Assembly: GCA_002432555.1 (NCBI GenBank)
Contig: DJFO01000067.1
Coordinates: 3,570 to 20,891 of the forward strand
DNA from: Marinagarivorans sp. UBA5870
GTDB taxonomy: Bacteria > Pseudomonadota > Gammaproteobacteria > Pseudomonadales > Cellvibrionaceae
Reading direction: 5' to 3'
DNA length: 17,322 bases
The notes below the pieces were generated by a model. It searched no databases, was not told where the DNA came from, and saw nothing but the letters and a program-made list of their open reading frames with translations. Shown piece by piece: positions 9,635-17,080 of this stretch (the stretch's first letter is position 1; the number at the start of each line of letters is the position of its first letter). The translations under genes were made by a program, and so were the position numbers.

Positions 9635-10173
9635 AAAATTTGTCCCTCGATAAGAGTCCGTTAGTTCGAGAAATCAAAAAATCGCAGTTGGCGAGCAAGA
9701 AGTCATCTGCGTCTTTATTGCAACGATTTCAATCAAGATTGTCTTCGTTGATTTCAAGAACCGATTTCCACTTAATTCCTTTTGAAGAGGTATTAATTTT
9801 CAGACTGCATTTAGTTCATGACTCTCGGGCAGCGATCGGCGGTATAGAAAAAGAATCTACGCAGGCTGTATTGACCACCGCCGAACTGATCAGGTTGCTT
9901 TCCGGCATTCGGCAGTCACACGAAAAGGAGCGGGTATTGATCTATTCAAACTACCCGAAGGAATTACCTTCCGTAATAATTGAATTTGGAAATTTTGCGG
10001 ATCACTACCATCACTTTTTTGACTTGATGGAAGAAAGTGTGGTGGTCTTGAGTGAAGAAATGGCCGACTACCTGGAAATTGATAGTGAAGGCATTGCAGT
10101 CAATAATGAAACAAAAATAAAGGTTATAGGTGAGCGCTTTCGGTCTGTCTTGAGCGAAGTCAAGGTAACTTAA
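9631..10173 (+). CDS. putative immunity protein for RHS tip 1 (cytoplasmic, unknown family)
   Basis: Encodes 180 residues. The ATG overlaps the stop of the RHS gene (ATGA, 9631-9634), so translation is probably coupled; a weak purine-rich AAAGAAGAA lies just upstream. Position directly after a variable RHS tip is the classic place for the cognate immunity gene, and that is the only basis for the role. No signal peptide or membrane segment is seen: the N-terminus is basic ([20 protein letters not shown]) and the rest is mixed alpha/beta. Notable parts are [16 protein letters not shown], a His-rich [15 protein letters not shown] and an acidic C-terminal half. A cytoplasmic immunity protein implies that tip 1 acts inside the target cytoplasm. 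The gene is AT-rich compared with its flanks. I recognise no family. Confidence 0.7.
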   Translation: MKNLSLDKSPLVREIKKSQLASKKSSASLLQRFQSRLSSLISRTDFHLIPFEEVLIFRLHLVHDSRAAIGGIEKESTQAVLTTAELIRLLSGIRQSHEKERVLIYSNYPKELPSVIIEFGNFADHYHHFFDLMEESVVVLSEEMADYLEIDSEGIAVNNETKIKVIGERFRSVLSEVKVT

Positions 10174-10237
10174 TCTGAAATTACATTGATAAGTCTTCCC
10201 TCTTATCCGCTGTTCTTTTTACCCCACCGAAGAAGAC

Positions 10238-10446
10238 TGACAGTGTGTGCCGGACTGCCAGGACAGCGGCGCCGGACGTTCTGACAGACAAAAAGGCCGC
10301 TGCTGGTCACATCAAGCACTGTCACAGCCCTTGCAGAAAAAGCGCAAGGGCAGCGCCAGCACTTCATGTGCCCACCGGCATGGTTGGTTTACCAACCCCG
10401 CTCCAACGTTCGCTACGCTCACTCGTCGCCGCCCCAGGCTTGGGGC
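10238..10446. other. hairpin-rich spacer upstream of the orphan tip
   Basis: About 210 bases, GC-richer than the neighbouring genes, with a run of inverted repeats. TGACAGTG (10238-10245) pairs with CACTGTCA (10317-10324), enclosing CCAG..CAGCGGC (CAGCGGC 10264-10270) against GCCGCTGCTGG (GCCGCTG 10296-10302). Then follow CCCTTGC/GCAAGGG (10328-10334 / 10344-10350), GCAC/GTGC (10359-10362 / 10368-10371), GGTTGG/CCAACC (10382-10387 / 10392-10397) and GCCCCA/TGGGGC (10431-10436 / 10441-10446). The RHS-core copy begins 11 bases later. The frame is open through it by chance, but the predicted peptide has no protein-like character. It may be a structured RNA, a mobile-element remnant or a recombination boundary. 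Confidence 0.5.
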
Positions 10447-10456
10447 TTTCACCGCG

Positions 10457-10539
10457 CAGGATATTCCAATACTGTATACGGGACGGCGGCTCGACAGGGA
10501 GACCGGGCTGTATTATTACCGGGCGAGATATTATGATCC
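10457..10539 (+). repeat. RHS-core direct repeat, copy 2 (head of the orphan tip)
   Basis: Second copy of 9008-9090, 82 of 83 bases identical, offset by 1,449 bases (483 codons) and read in the same frame. Its left edge is abrupt, directly after the hairpin-rich spacer. No RHS sequence precedes it, so the core is a truncated copy serving as a homology arm. Confidence 0.95.
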
Positions 10540-11208
10540 GGCAACTGGTCGGTTTATGCAAATCGATCCTATCGGTTACCACGACCAGATGAACTTATAT
10601 GCATATGCCGGGAATGATCCGATCAACGCTGCTGATCCTTCTGGCCTGGCTAACTGCGCCTCTTCTATGAATTTCACTGATTGCGAAACGGCACAAAAAG
10701 CAGCCGATGGCGCAAGAGAAACGGCAGAGTCTTTAAAGTCGGCGGTAACCAAGTTAGCTGGAAAAGTAAAAAGTGGAACTCTTTCCGAATCTGATCGAAA
10801 GGAGCTCAACGAGCTGACGAAAATCAATAAGGCGCTAGGAAGTGCTGCAGGTCTAACCAAGTTGGCAAATGGATTAAACAAGATTGTGCGTCAGATAGGC
10901 GAACGAGGGCAAGGGGTGACACTAAAACCAGGCAACGATCGGCCAGATAAAAATGGCAAAGAAGTTGCCGCGTATGTGACAACATTGCCGCCAGTGTGGG
11001 CTTCGAATAGCATAAACCTTAACGCAGGATTTTTCGATTCACGAAGAACTGACAGCTGGAGAGAAGCTATCATACTTCACGAGGGTGGTCACACTGCCAG
11101 ATTCTTTGGCGATCACTACGGGATCCAAGCAACCAGCACTCTTCCGAGAAAGAGGCTTGGGGAAACGCAGATACATACGCTTGCTCTGCCTATCCGAACG
11201 AATGTTAA
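10457..11208 (+). pseudogene. orphan RHS C-terminal tip: HEGGH zinc metallopeptidase toxin, frameshifted
   Basis: A headless RHS module with no credible start codon of its own. It holds the end of the RHS core (to DPSGL, D at 10634) followed by a helical linker (residues like [20 protein letters not shown]) and a zinc-metallopeptidase domain: [11 protein letters not shown], then [19 protein letters not shown], with HEGGH at 11078-11092 as an HExxH motif. In the frame of the core, translation then becomes unlike any protein ([12 protein letters not shown]). In frame 1 the expected ending [19 protein letters not shown] then ACSAYPNEC is found, stopping at TAA 11206-11208. Adding one G to GGG at 11120-11122 joins them as GDHYG-DPSN. 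HExxH followed by GDxYG and NADxY resembles M35 (aspzincin) peptidases, which occur as polymorphic toxin tips. Without repair, the frame runs on through the next gene to 11761. Confidence 0.75.
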
Positions 11209-11218
11209 CGAGGTTCGA

Positions 11219-11761
11219 ATGAAGCTGATATTCATAATCGCGGCGCTTTGGATGCTTTCTACACACGCGCATTCAGACGCCCAACAATTCTTGCTTTTCT
11301 TGAATTACAACGGCGAGCACAAACACAAGATCGACGTCAAGTATCAAAATCTATCGGATGTCCCTCAGTGCTTAAGAAGCGACGACTTCAAATTTAAAGC
11401 GATAGGGGATTTCTTAATGATCAAAGATGAAAATGACCGGTCGCTCAAGTTTATTGGCGACCAAGATGACTTAAAAAATCTGATGTGGCCCGACTCATTT
11501 ATTATCGTCTTACCGGGCGAGGAACGCAGATCAGCATTTTATGTAAGTGACAGCTATAAAATTAAAGGCAAGAAGATATCAGCACAATACGCGCTACCCG
11601 TCATTCCATGCAGTGTGGTGTTGAACAAGCACGTGCGGCTGCCCCCTGTATCCCGATTAAAAGGTCAGGATTATGAGGCCAGCTCCTTCAAAGAAGCGTA
11701 TCCCGATTGGACCGCTGATGGCTTCCTGGCAATTTCGAACACTGTCATCATGGCTAAATAA
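11219..11761 (+). CDS. putative exported immunity protein for the metallopeptidase tip
   Basis: Predicted 180-residue protein. ATG at 11219 has GAGG at 11210-11213 and begins a clear signal peptide ([21 protein letters not shown], cleavage probably before QQ). It starts 10 bases after the repaired toxin's stop, the normal spacing for a toxin-immunity pair. Because of the frameshift, the same frame is also open from the RHS core, but the signal peptide and ribosome site show a separate gene. The mature part is beta-rich and Ig-like: [61 protein letters not shown]. This order (N.SD.P, F.I.D..., PGE, Y.I.G.Y) recalls the N-terminal propeptide domain of M35 peptidyl-Lys metallopeptidases, which suggests direct inhibition of the peptidase. 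That comparison is from memory. Two Cys in the mature part (at CLRSD and IPCSV) could form a disulfide in the periplasm. Confidence 0.75.
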   Translation: MKLIFIIAALWMLSTHAHSDAQQFLLFLNYNGEHKHKIDVKYQNLSDVPQCLRSDDFKFKAIGDFLMIKDENDRSLKFIGDQDDLKNLMWPDSFIIVLPGEERRSAFYVSDSYKIKGKKISAQYALPVIPCSVVLNKHVRLPPVSRLKGQDYEASSFKEAYPDWTADGFLAISNTVIMAK

Positions 11762-11887
11762 ATGCGCAACTAATAGGCCGCGCATCGGCGGAGGCTCTAC
11801 CTCTCGGTCTAATATTCGATTGCAACAAGCTCGGAGAACACCAATCTCATCCGAAATTGCTTGATACGCAGGAAGCAGACCACGTTT

Positions 11888-13474
11888 TTATTTATTCTGC
11901 CCACTGAGATGCGCCCGGATTTTCGCCCCAATAAAAATCTGCGGCTCCGAGCGCTCGTCGTCAGGAAAATCCTTTTCCTCCCACTCCTTTATCAAGACCT
12001 GCGCCCGCTCGAACGCTTGGATAAAATCCGGCGTCTGCGCTAGTGCCTCCTTGAAATAGGCCCGCGCGAAATAAGTCATCTCATTCTTGTCGTCGCAACC
12101 GAAAGACTGCCGATCCGCACGGGAGGCGGTGATAACGAGGGTATTGTCGTTTTGTAATCCCGGCATAAAACCACCGGAATAACAGGCGGAGACTATTACG
12201 ATCTTCCATTGAACTGGCGCCTGATTGAGAATTTCCGCCAGCTCGGTATTGGCGATGGGAGGCAATTCCAGCCCTGGAATTGCTGTGTAAATCTTGTGAT
12301 CCTCAGAGCCGTGACTGGTGAGGTATACCACCAGCACATCCTGCGCGGGATCCATTTTTTGCGCTACGGCCGCCACGCCCCGCTGCAGGCTGATGCGGGT
12401 CGCCAGCGGATGCTGATCGGCCGCCCGCAGATTGTTGACCAGCAGGAGGGAACGCTCACCCAATTGAAATTTGTCAGTGAGCACCTGCTGCACGAACTTT
12501 AGCTCACGATAAAAAATTTCTTGTGTGCCGTCGCCGGCTATACCAAGAAAATAGAAATCGGGGGCACCGGGTGTCTGGTTCGCCAAAGCAGCCGCCCGCT
12601 GATCCAGCAATTCGACCTGCGAATAAAGTATTTTTTCGAGCGTCTGCGCCGATCGAGCCGGGGTCCGCGGATCCTCGGCCAGCTCGCCATAGGACCACGC
12701 GCCGCGCAATACTTCCACCCCGTCGACCGGCTGTTTGAGCCGCAGTTCGCCCTCGCCATGATATTCACCGTGCTCGAAGGAGCCGATAAAGGTATTGCCG
12801 TCTGCGTCCACCAGCTCGCCTTTGCCGTGATAGATCCAGTCGCGCACCTCTCCTGTGTAGCGACTGTCGTCGGTGCGCGTGATGGAGCCCTTGCCCGTCA
12901 TGGATCCCGCGGAAAATTCCCCTTCGTAACGGTCGCCCTCCCGGGTGAGGTACACCCCCTGCCCATGGTACAAGCCATCGGCAAAACCACCATCGTAAAC
13001 ACCGCCCGCCTGGTCCCGGAATTTTCCGCGCACCATTTCATCGGCGGCAAACTCACCTTCGAAAACATCGCCGTTCGGCCATTCCAGCTTGCCGAGGCCG
13101 TGCATTAAATTATCTTTGAACTCCCCGATATAGCGCATGCCTTTGGCATATTCCAACGTGCCCTTGCCATTCAACATGCCGCGCTCGAACCCGCCCTGGT
13201 AGCGCATTTGGTGGTCGGAAAATTCGCCTTCGCCGTGCATCAGCCCCTGGTGGAACTGCCCCTTGTAGCGCCGGCCATCGGCGCCGACCAGCTCACCCGG
13301 CCCTTCCAACAAGCCGTTGACGATTTCGCCATAATATTTGGTGTTATCGGGCAATATGGCATTCGCCGGCTGCAGCTTGCGGCCCCAGCGGGCTTCGTTG
13401 AACACGTAACCCCCGTACAGGAAGGCCGCGAATGCGACCAATGCAAACAATTTCAGGCCGGTGCGTAAGCGCAT
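11888..13474 (-). CDS. membrane-anchored MORN-repeat protein with C13-family cysteine peptidase domain
   Basis: 528 residues. Residues 6-22 are a hydrophobic signal anchor (LKLFALVAFAAFLYGGYV region). Residues about 47-245 hold nine MORN repeats of 21-23 residues (YKGQFHQGLMHGEGEF, YIGEFKDNLMHGLGKL, YEGEFSAGSMTGKGSI and so on), the fifth degenerate. Residues about 305-520 match C13-type (legumain-like, caspase-fold) peptidases: FYFLGIAGDG, VVYLTSHGSED with His388 as likely catalytic His, IVIVSACYSGGF with Cys431 as likely nucleophile, and ITASRADRQSFGCDDKNEMTYF. The catalytic pair is complete, so it is probably active, most likely on the periplasmic side of the inner membrane. ATG at 13472-13474 lies nine bases after the stop of the adaptor gene, so it is the last gene of the transporter operon. 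Substrate unknown; a link to export or processing is inferred from position only. Confidence 0.85.
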   Translation of the reverse strand: MRLRTGLKLFALVAFAAFLYGGYVFNEARWGRKLQPANAILPDNTKYYGEIVNGLLEGPGELVGADGRRYKGQFHQGLMHGEGEFSDHQMRYQGGFERGMLNGKGTLEYAKGMRYIGEFKDNLMHGLGKLEWPNGDVFEGEFAADEMVRGKFRDQAGGVYDGGFADGLYHGQGVYLTREGDRYEGEFSAGSMTGKGSITRTDDSRYTGEVRDWIYHGKGELVDADGNTFIGSFEHGEYHGEGELRLKQPVDGVEVLRGAWSYGELAEDPRTPARSAQTLEKILYSQVELLDQRAAALANQTPGAPDFYFLGIAGDGTQEIFYRELKFVQQVLTDKFQLGERSLLLVNNLRAADQHPLATRISLQRGVAAVAQKMDPAQDVLVVYLTSHGSEDHKIYTAIPGLELPPIANTELAEILNQAPVQWKIVIVSACYSGGFMPGLQNDNTLVITASRADRQSFGCDDKNEMTYFARAYFKEALAQTPDFIQAFERAQVLIKEWEEKDFPDDERSEPQIFIGAKIRAHLSGQNK

Positions 13475-13483
13475 AGGGGTCCG

Positions 13484-14557
13484 CTAAAGTTGTTTAATGG
13501 ATTCGTTTTTCTGCAAGCCGCCCAGCACTTCAATATTAATGCCGTCGGATAGGCCTGTGGTGATTTCTCGGCGGGCAAACTGCTGCGGCCCTGTCTCCAC
13601 CTCGACAAACGTCTTGGTGTCCTCGACAATCAGATTGGCCTCGTTGATCGCCAATACCTGATCGCGTTTTTCCAACACTATGTCCGCGTTGGCGCTGTAG
13701 CCGGCGCGCAGAAAATTGTCCTGATCCAAGGTAACCGCCGCGCGAATTTCAAATTTGATGGTCCCCTGATCCTCAAATCCCTTGGGCGCTATGTATTCCA
13801 GGTGCGCGGTGAAACGCGGATCACCGATCGCTCCGACCCGCAACTCCAGCGGCATGCCCTCGCGCAGCTTGCCCACCTCCGACTCGTCCACCCGCCCTTC
13901 AAAAATCATATCTTCCATATTGGCGATGGACGCAATGGTGGTGCCTTCGTTGAAGGTATTGCTCTGGATAACGAAGCCGCCTTCTTTGACGGGCACGTCC
14001 AGCAGGACGCCGGCGACCGTTGCCTGGACCATATTGGAGACTTTGCCGGATTTTTTACTGGCACCGTCGCGAATCAGCGCCACGTTGTTTTCCGCCGCCT
14101 TCACGCCCTCGGCGGCGAGCTGGTATTGCAGCTCGAATTTACTGAACTCCAGCTCGGGGATCAATTTGTCCCGGAACAACACCTGCTGCCGCTCCAGCTC
14201 TTTTTTGGCGTTGGCTAAATTGATGCGCGCCTTTTCCATCTCAGATTCCGCGTTGCTCAAAAACGCCATATCGGGCAGCAGTTCGATTTTGGCGATCAGA
14301 TCCCCTTTGGCGATCTTCTGACCCGCCTCCACGTACACCTCCTCGATAACACCCGGCACCCGCGATTTCACCGCGATTTCCTTGCGCGGGACGATTTTGC
14401 CGGTCGCCACGGTTTTGCGGACGATATCGGCCGTGAATGGCTGAGCGGTCTGATAGACCACCGGGGCCTCCTGCGATTTTCGATAGAGAAAAATCGTAGT
14501 GGCGATAAATGTTCCCAGAATCGCCAAACCTAAAAATCCTAATAAAAACTTTTTCAT
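13484..14557 (-). CDS. MacA-like periplasmic adaptor (HlyD/RND-type membrane fusion protein) of an ABC exporter
   Basis: 357 residues. Residues 4-25 form an N-terminal membrane anchor (FLLGFLGLAILGTFIATTIF). A split biotinyl-lipoyl domain is visible: VKSRVPGVIEEVYVEAGQKI before, and QATVAGVLLDVPVKEGGFV after, an alpha-helical hairpin (residues about 98-165, SEMEKARINLANAKKELERQ). Then come a beta-barrel (MIFEGRVDESEVGKLREGMP) and a membrane-proximal domain (VLAINEANLIVEDTKTFVEV). Such proteins link an inner-membrane ABC permease to an outer-membrane channel. The start is well set: GAGGA at 14561-14565 just upstream, and eight bases separate it from the previous stop. The hairpin is short for the family. 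No outer-membrane TolC gene is in view. The symbol macA is withheld, since the gene order (permeases first) and split ATPase differ from E. coli macAB. Confidence 0.88.
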   Translation of the reverse strand: MKKFLLGFLGLAILGTFIATTIFLYRKSQEAPVVYQTAQPFTADIVRKTVATGKIVPRKEIAVKSRVPGVIEEVYVEAGQKIAKGDLIAKIELLPDMAFLSNAESEMEKARINLANAKKELERQQVLFRDKLIPELEFSKFELQYQLAAEGVKAAENNVALIRDGASKKSGKVSNMVQATVAGVLLDVPVKEGGFVIQSNTFNEGTTIASIANMEDMIFEGRVDESEVGKLREGMPLELRVGAIGDPRFTAHLEYIAPKGFEDQGTIKFEIRAAVTLDQDNFLRAGYSANADIVLEKRDQVLAINEANLIVEDTKTFVEVETGPQQFARREITTGLSDGINIEVLGGLQKNESIKQL

Positions 14558-14565
14558 GGGTCCTC

Positions 14566-15825
14566 TTACTCGTCCTGCAATGCAATGATGGGATTGACCT
14601 TGGCAGCCTTAGTGGCGGGCAGCAGCGACGCGAGAAAGCCGGCCCCGACGAGCACCACTATAGCCACCACGGCGGTTTGAAAATCGATTTCGGCGAGCGC
14701 CAGGAATTTCGCGTCCGGCAAACCCTGCGCCATGGAGCGAACACCCTCCAATACCAGCACGCCGAGCACTAGGCCGGTATAGCCCGCCACGGCGGTAATT
14801 ACCACCGCCTCCTGCACCACCATGGCGATTATGGACCCGGCGGTTGCCCCGAGCGCTTTGCGCAGGCCGATTTCCCGTGTGCGCTCTTTGACGGTGATCA
14901 GCATGATATTGCCCACACCGATTACCCCGGCGAGTATAGTGCCTACGGCGACAAACCAACTGAAACCGGCGATGCCGGTAAAAAGCCCCTCGACCTGTTG
15001 ATAGACTTTTTCCGTATTGAAGGTGCCGTAGACGCCCGTGTCCTCCGGGTGCACTTTGTGCCGCTCCCGCAATAGATCGAGCGTTTTCTTCTCCACTATC
15101 GCCGAGGAAACACCCGGCTTCGGTGTGAGCCGGAGGTGGCCGTAATAACCGGACTGGTTGAAGGTGAAGCGCAGGGTTTCGTTGGGAATCAGCACCAGCT
15201 CCGCGTCCTGCATCGCCTGATCACCGGTCGCCATCGGCTGAAATACACCGACTACCTGGAAATAAATTCCACCGATCTCGATGCTGGTGCCGAGGGGATC
15301 CTCCCCTGGGGCGTAGAGGGTTTCGTATACGCGGGTACCGAGCACCGCGACCTTACGTTTTTCGCGGTTGTCCAGGGCATTGACGAAGCGCCCACGAATG
15401 GGCTCGAAGGTCTGCATGCGGGCAATTTCCGGATGCGTGCCCCGAGTGATAAAGGAGCCGCTCTTAGCGCCGCGCACAACGTATTGGGCAGCGGCCCAGC
15501 CGCCGACCTCATTGATTCCCAGGACCAGGTCAACCTCGGGTATGCGCGCCTTTATGGCCTCTATGTCGTCGGGCTTATATTGCACCCAGCGATTTTTTGC
15601 CAAACCCTGGTACGCAAGCTGAGTGTTGGAAGAACTCCAAATAAAAACGGTGTTGGTGTTGTTGCCAAATCCACCGAGGGCGTCATTGCGCAAGCCGTTA
15701 CCGACCCCCAGCAGCATAACCAGCATAAAAACGCCCCACATGACCCCAAAAGCGGTCAATCCGGAACGCAATTTGTGTTTTTTTAAAGTCGCGTATATTT
15801 CCTGCCAAGCATCGTAGTCAAACAT
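14566..15825 (-). CDS. MacB/FtsX-type ABC transporter permease, copy 2
   Basis: 419 residues from ATG 15823-15825. The frame extends further upstream to 15921, but that would overlap the preceding permease by 95 bases, and the family N-terminus (MFDYDAWQEIYATLKKHKLR) starts here, one base after the previous stop. Topology is MacB-like: one membrane helix near residues 18-40 (GLTAFGVMWGVFMLVMLLG), a large periplasmic MacB_PCD-type domain (residues about 45-270), then three C-terminal helices in the FtsX domain. VKERTREIGLRKALGA is the cytoplasmic coupling segment that touches the ATPase. It lacks a fused nucleotide-binding domain, so it depends on the separate ATPase at 17077. It is paralogous to its upstream neighbour, suggesting a permease heterodimer. 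Confidence 0.9.
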   Translation of the reverse strand: MFDYDAWQEIYATLKKHKLRSGLTAFGVMWGVFMLVMLLGVGNGLRNDALGGFGNNTNTVFIWSSSNTQLAYQGLAKNRWVQYKPDDIEAIKARIPEVDLVLGINEVGGWAAAQYVVRGAKSGSFITRGTHPEIARMQTFEPIRGRFVNALDNREKRKVAVLGTRVYETLYAPGEDPLGTSIEIGGIYFQVVGVFQPMATGDQAMQDAELVLIPNETLRFTFNQSGYYGHLRLTPKPGVSSAIVEKKTLDLLRERHKVHPEDTGVYGTFNTEKVYQQVEGLFTGIAGFSWFVAVGTILAGVIGVGNIMLITVKERTREIGLRKALGATAGSIIAMVVQEAVVITAVAGYTGLVLGVLVLEGVRSMAQGLPDAKFLALAEIDFQTAVVAIVVLVGAGFLASLLPATKAAKVNPIIALQDE

Positions 15826-15826
15826 A

Positions 15827-17080
15827 TCACTGGGCTCGCATGGCTTCGATGGGAGAAATGCGCGCCGCCTTCCACGCGGGAATAAATCCAGCCAACACAC
15901 CAAAACCAACCAGTATGGCAAGCGCCGACACGGCTACGGAAAAATTCACCTCGGGTCGGGTGAAATAATTCAGCTCGATTCCCAGCCGCGCCAGAGCGAA
16001 ATTCACCAATTCCAAGAGCCCGACCGCGAGCACCAGGCCCGCATAACCGGCCGTCGCCGTCACCAGCACCGCCTCGAGAATAATAGTGCGAATAATGCTC
16101 CAGGGCGGCGCGCCCAACGCTTTGCGGATTCCGATCTCCACGGTGCGCTCTTTCACGGTGATAATCATGATATTGCTGATGCCGACGATTCCGGCGGCGA
16201 GCGTGCCGAGACCGACAAACCAGATAAAAAGATTGATTGCATTCAAAGTGCTATTGATGCGCGCCGACTGTTTCGCGAGATCGAACAGGTGAATCGCTTT
16301 TCGATCGGTCGGTGCCACATTGTGGCGCTGTTGCAACAGGGTCGTCAGCTCAGCGACCACCTGATCGCCGGTGTAACCCGCCGCTGGCGTCGCGGTGATG
16401 ATCGAGATATTTTCGCCTTTGCCAAAGGTTTTCTGAAACGTTCCGAGCGGCATATAGAGGCGCTCTGACATGCGCCCTTCCCAGCCGCTGTCGTAAAACA
16501 CCCCAACCACTTTAAAACTCACCCCGTTTACCACAATCTGTTCGCCCAGCGGATTCTGCTCGCCAAACAGGCGCTCTTTGACGCGAGTGCCGATCACCAC
16601 CACCTTGCGCCGCTCATCGTCGTCCCGGTCGTTCAGGCGCCGGCCCATGCGGTATTCCTGGTAGCGTTTGATCTCAAAATAATCCTTGGCCGCACCGAAC
16701 ACGCCGAAGGAACCGGATTTATTTTTATAGGTGACGTGAATATCGGCCTGGCGCACCGAACCGAGGGGATTTTCCGCGGACAGCAAATCCACTCCAGGGA
16801 TCTCGCGCCGGATCGCCGCGAGATCGGCTTCGGTAAACTGGATTTTCCGCCCGTGGGCGAGCCCCTTGTAAGGCACCGACGTGGTGGTGGCGTTGACCCA
16901 GATGCTGGAGCGCAAGTCGCTACTGAAACTCTTTTCCACTCCGCGCTTCAGGCCCGTGCCCGAGCCCAGCAGCAGTACGAGCATGAATATTCCCCAAAAA
17001 ACCCCGAACGCGGTTAAGCCGGTGCGCAGTTTATTGCGCTGGAGCGAGTAAAGAATTTCCTGCAGGCTATCGGGGATCAC
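15827..17080 (-). CDS. MacB/FtsX-type ABC transporter permease, copy 1
   Basis: 417 residues from a GTG start (17078-17080) that overlaps the ATPase stop as GTGA, a typical coupled junction. The order of parts is as in its downstream paralogue: N-terminal helix (GLTAFGVFWGIFMLVLLLG), periplasmic MacB_PCD domain with FKVVGVFYDSGWEGRMSERL, then the FtsX domain with VKERTVEIGIRKALGAPP as the ATPase-coupling segment, and last helices near residues 280, 340 and 385. The two permeases share the start pattern LxxxK-LR-GLTAFGV and the whole C-terminal layout, consistent with an old tandem duplication. Together with the adaptor and ATPase they should form an envelope exporter for a peptide, lipid or antibiotic-like substrate that the sequence does not reveal. 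Confidence 0.9.
   Translation of the reverse strand: MIPDSLQEILYSLQRNKLRTGLTAFGVFWGIFMLVLLLGSGTGLKRGVEKSFSSDLRSSIWVNATTTSVPYKGLAHGRKIQFTEADLAAIRREIPGVDLLSAENPLGSVRQADIHVTYKNKSGSFGVFGAAKDYFEIKRYQEYRMGRRLNDRDDDERRKVVVIGTRVKERLFGEQNPLGEQIVVNGVSFKVVGVFYDSGWEGRMSERLYMPLGTFQKTFGKGENISIITATPAAGYTGDQVVAELTTLLQQRHNVAPTDRKAIHLFDLAKQSARINSTLNAINLFIWFVGLGTLAAGIVGISNIMIITVKERTVEIGIRKALGAPPWSIIRTIILEAVLVTATAGYAGLVLAVGLLELVNFALARLGIELNYFTRPEVNFSVAVSALAILVGFGVLAGFIPAWKAARISPIEAMRAQ

Noticed and set aside
10188..10220. GATAAG/CTTATC hairpin followed by T5 after the first immunity gene, as a terminator
   Set aside because: The stem is AT-rich and only six pairs, and the T-run begins eight bases after it, so it is too weak to call.
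10247..11761. A single 504-residue protein over the orphan tip and its neighbour
   Set aside because: It starts at a GTG inside the hairpin-rich spacer, loses protein character after the G-run at 11120, and then reads through the signal peptide of a separate gene at 11219.
12521..13108. 195-codon ORF opposite the MORN/C13 peptidase gene
   Set aside because: It is an out-of-strand shadow of the repetitive MORN region.
15826..15921. N-terminal extension of the second permease to 15921
   Set aside because: It would overlap the first permease by 95 bases and the extra residues are unlike the family, whose N-terminus fits ATG 15825.
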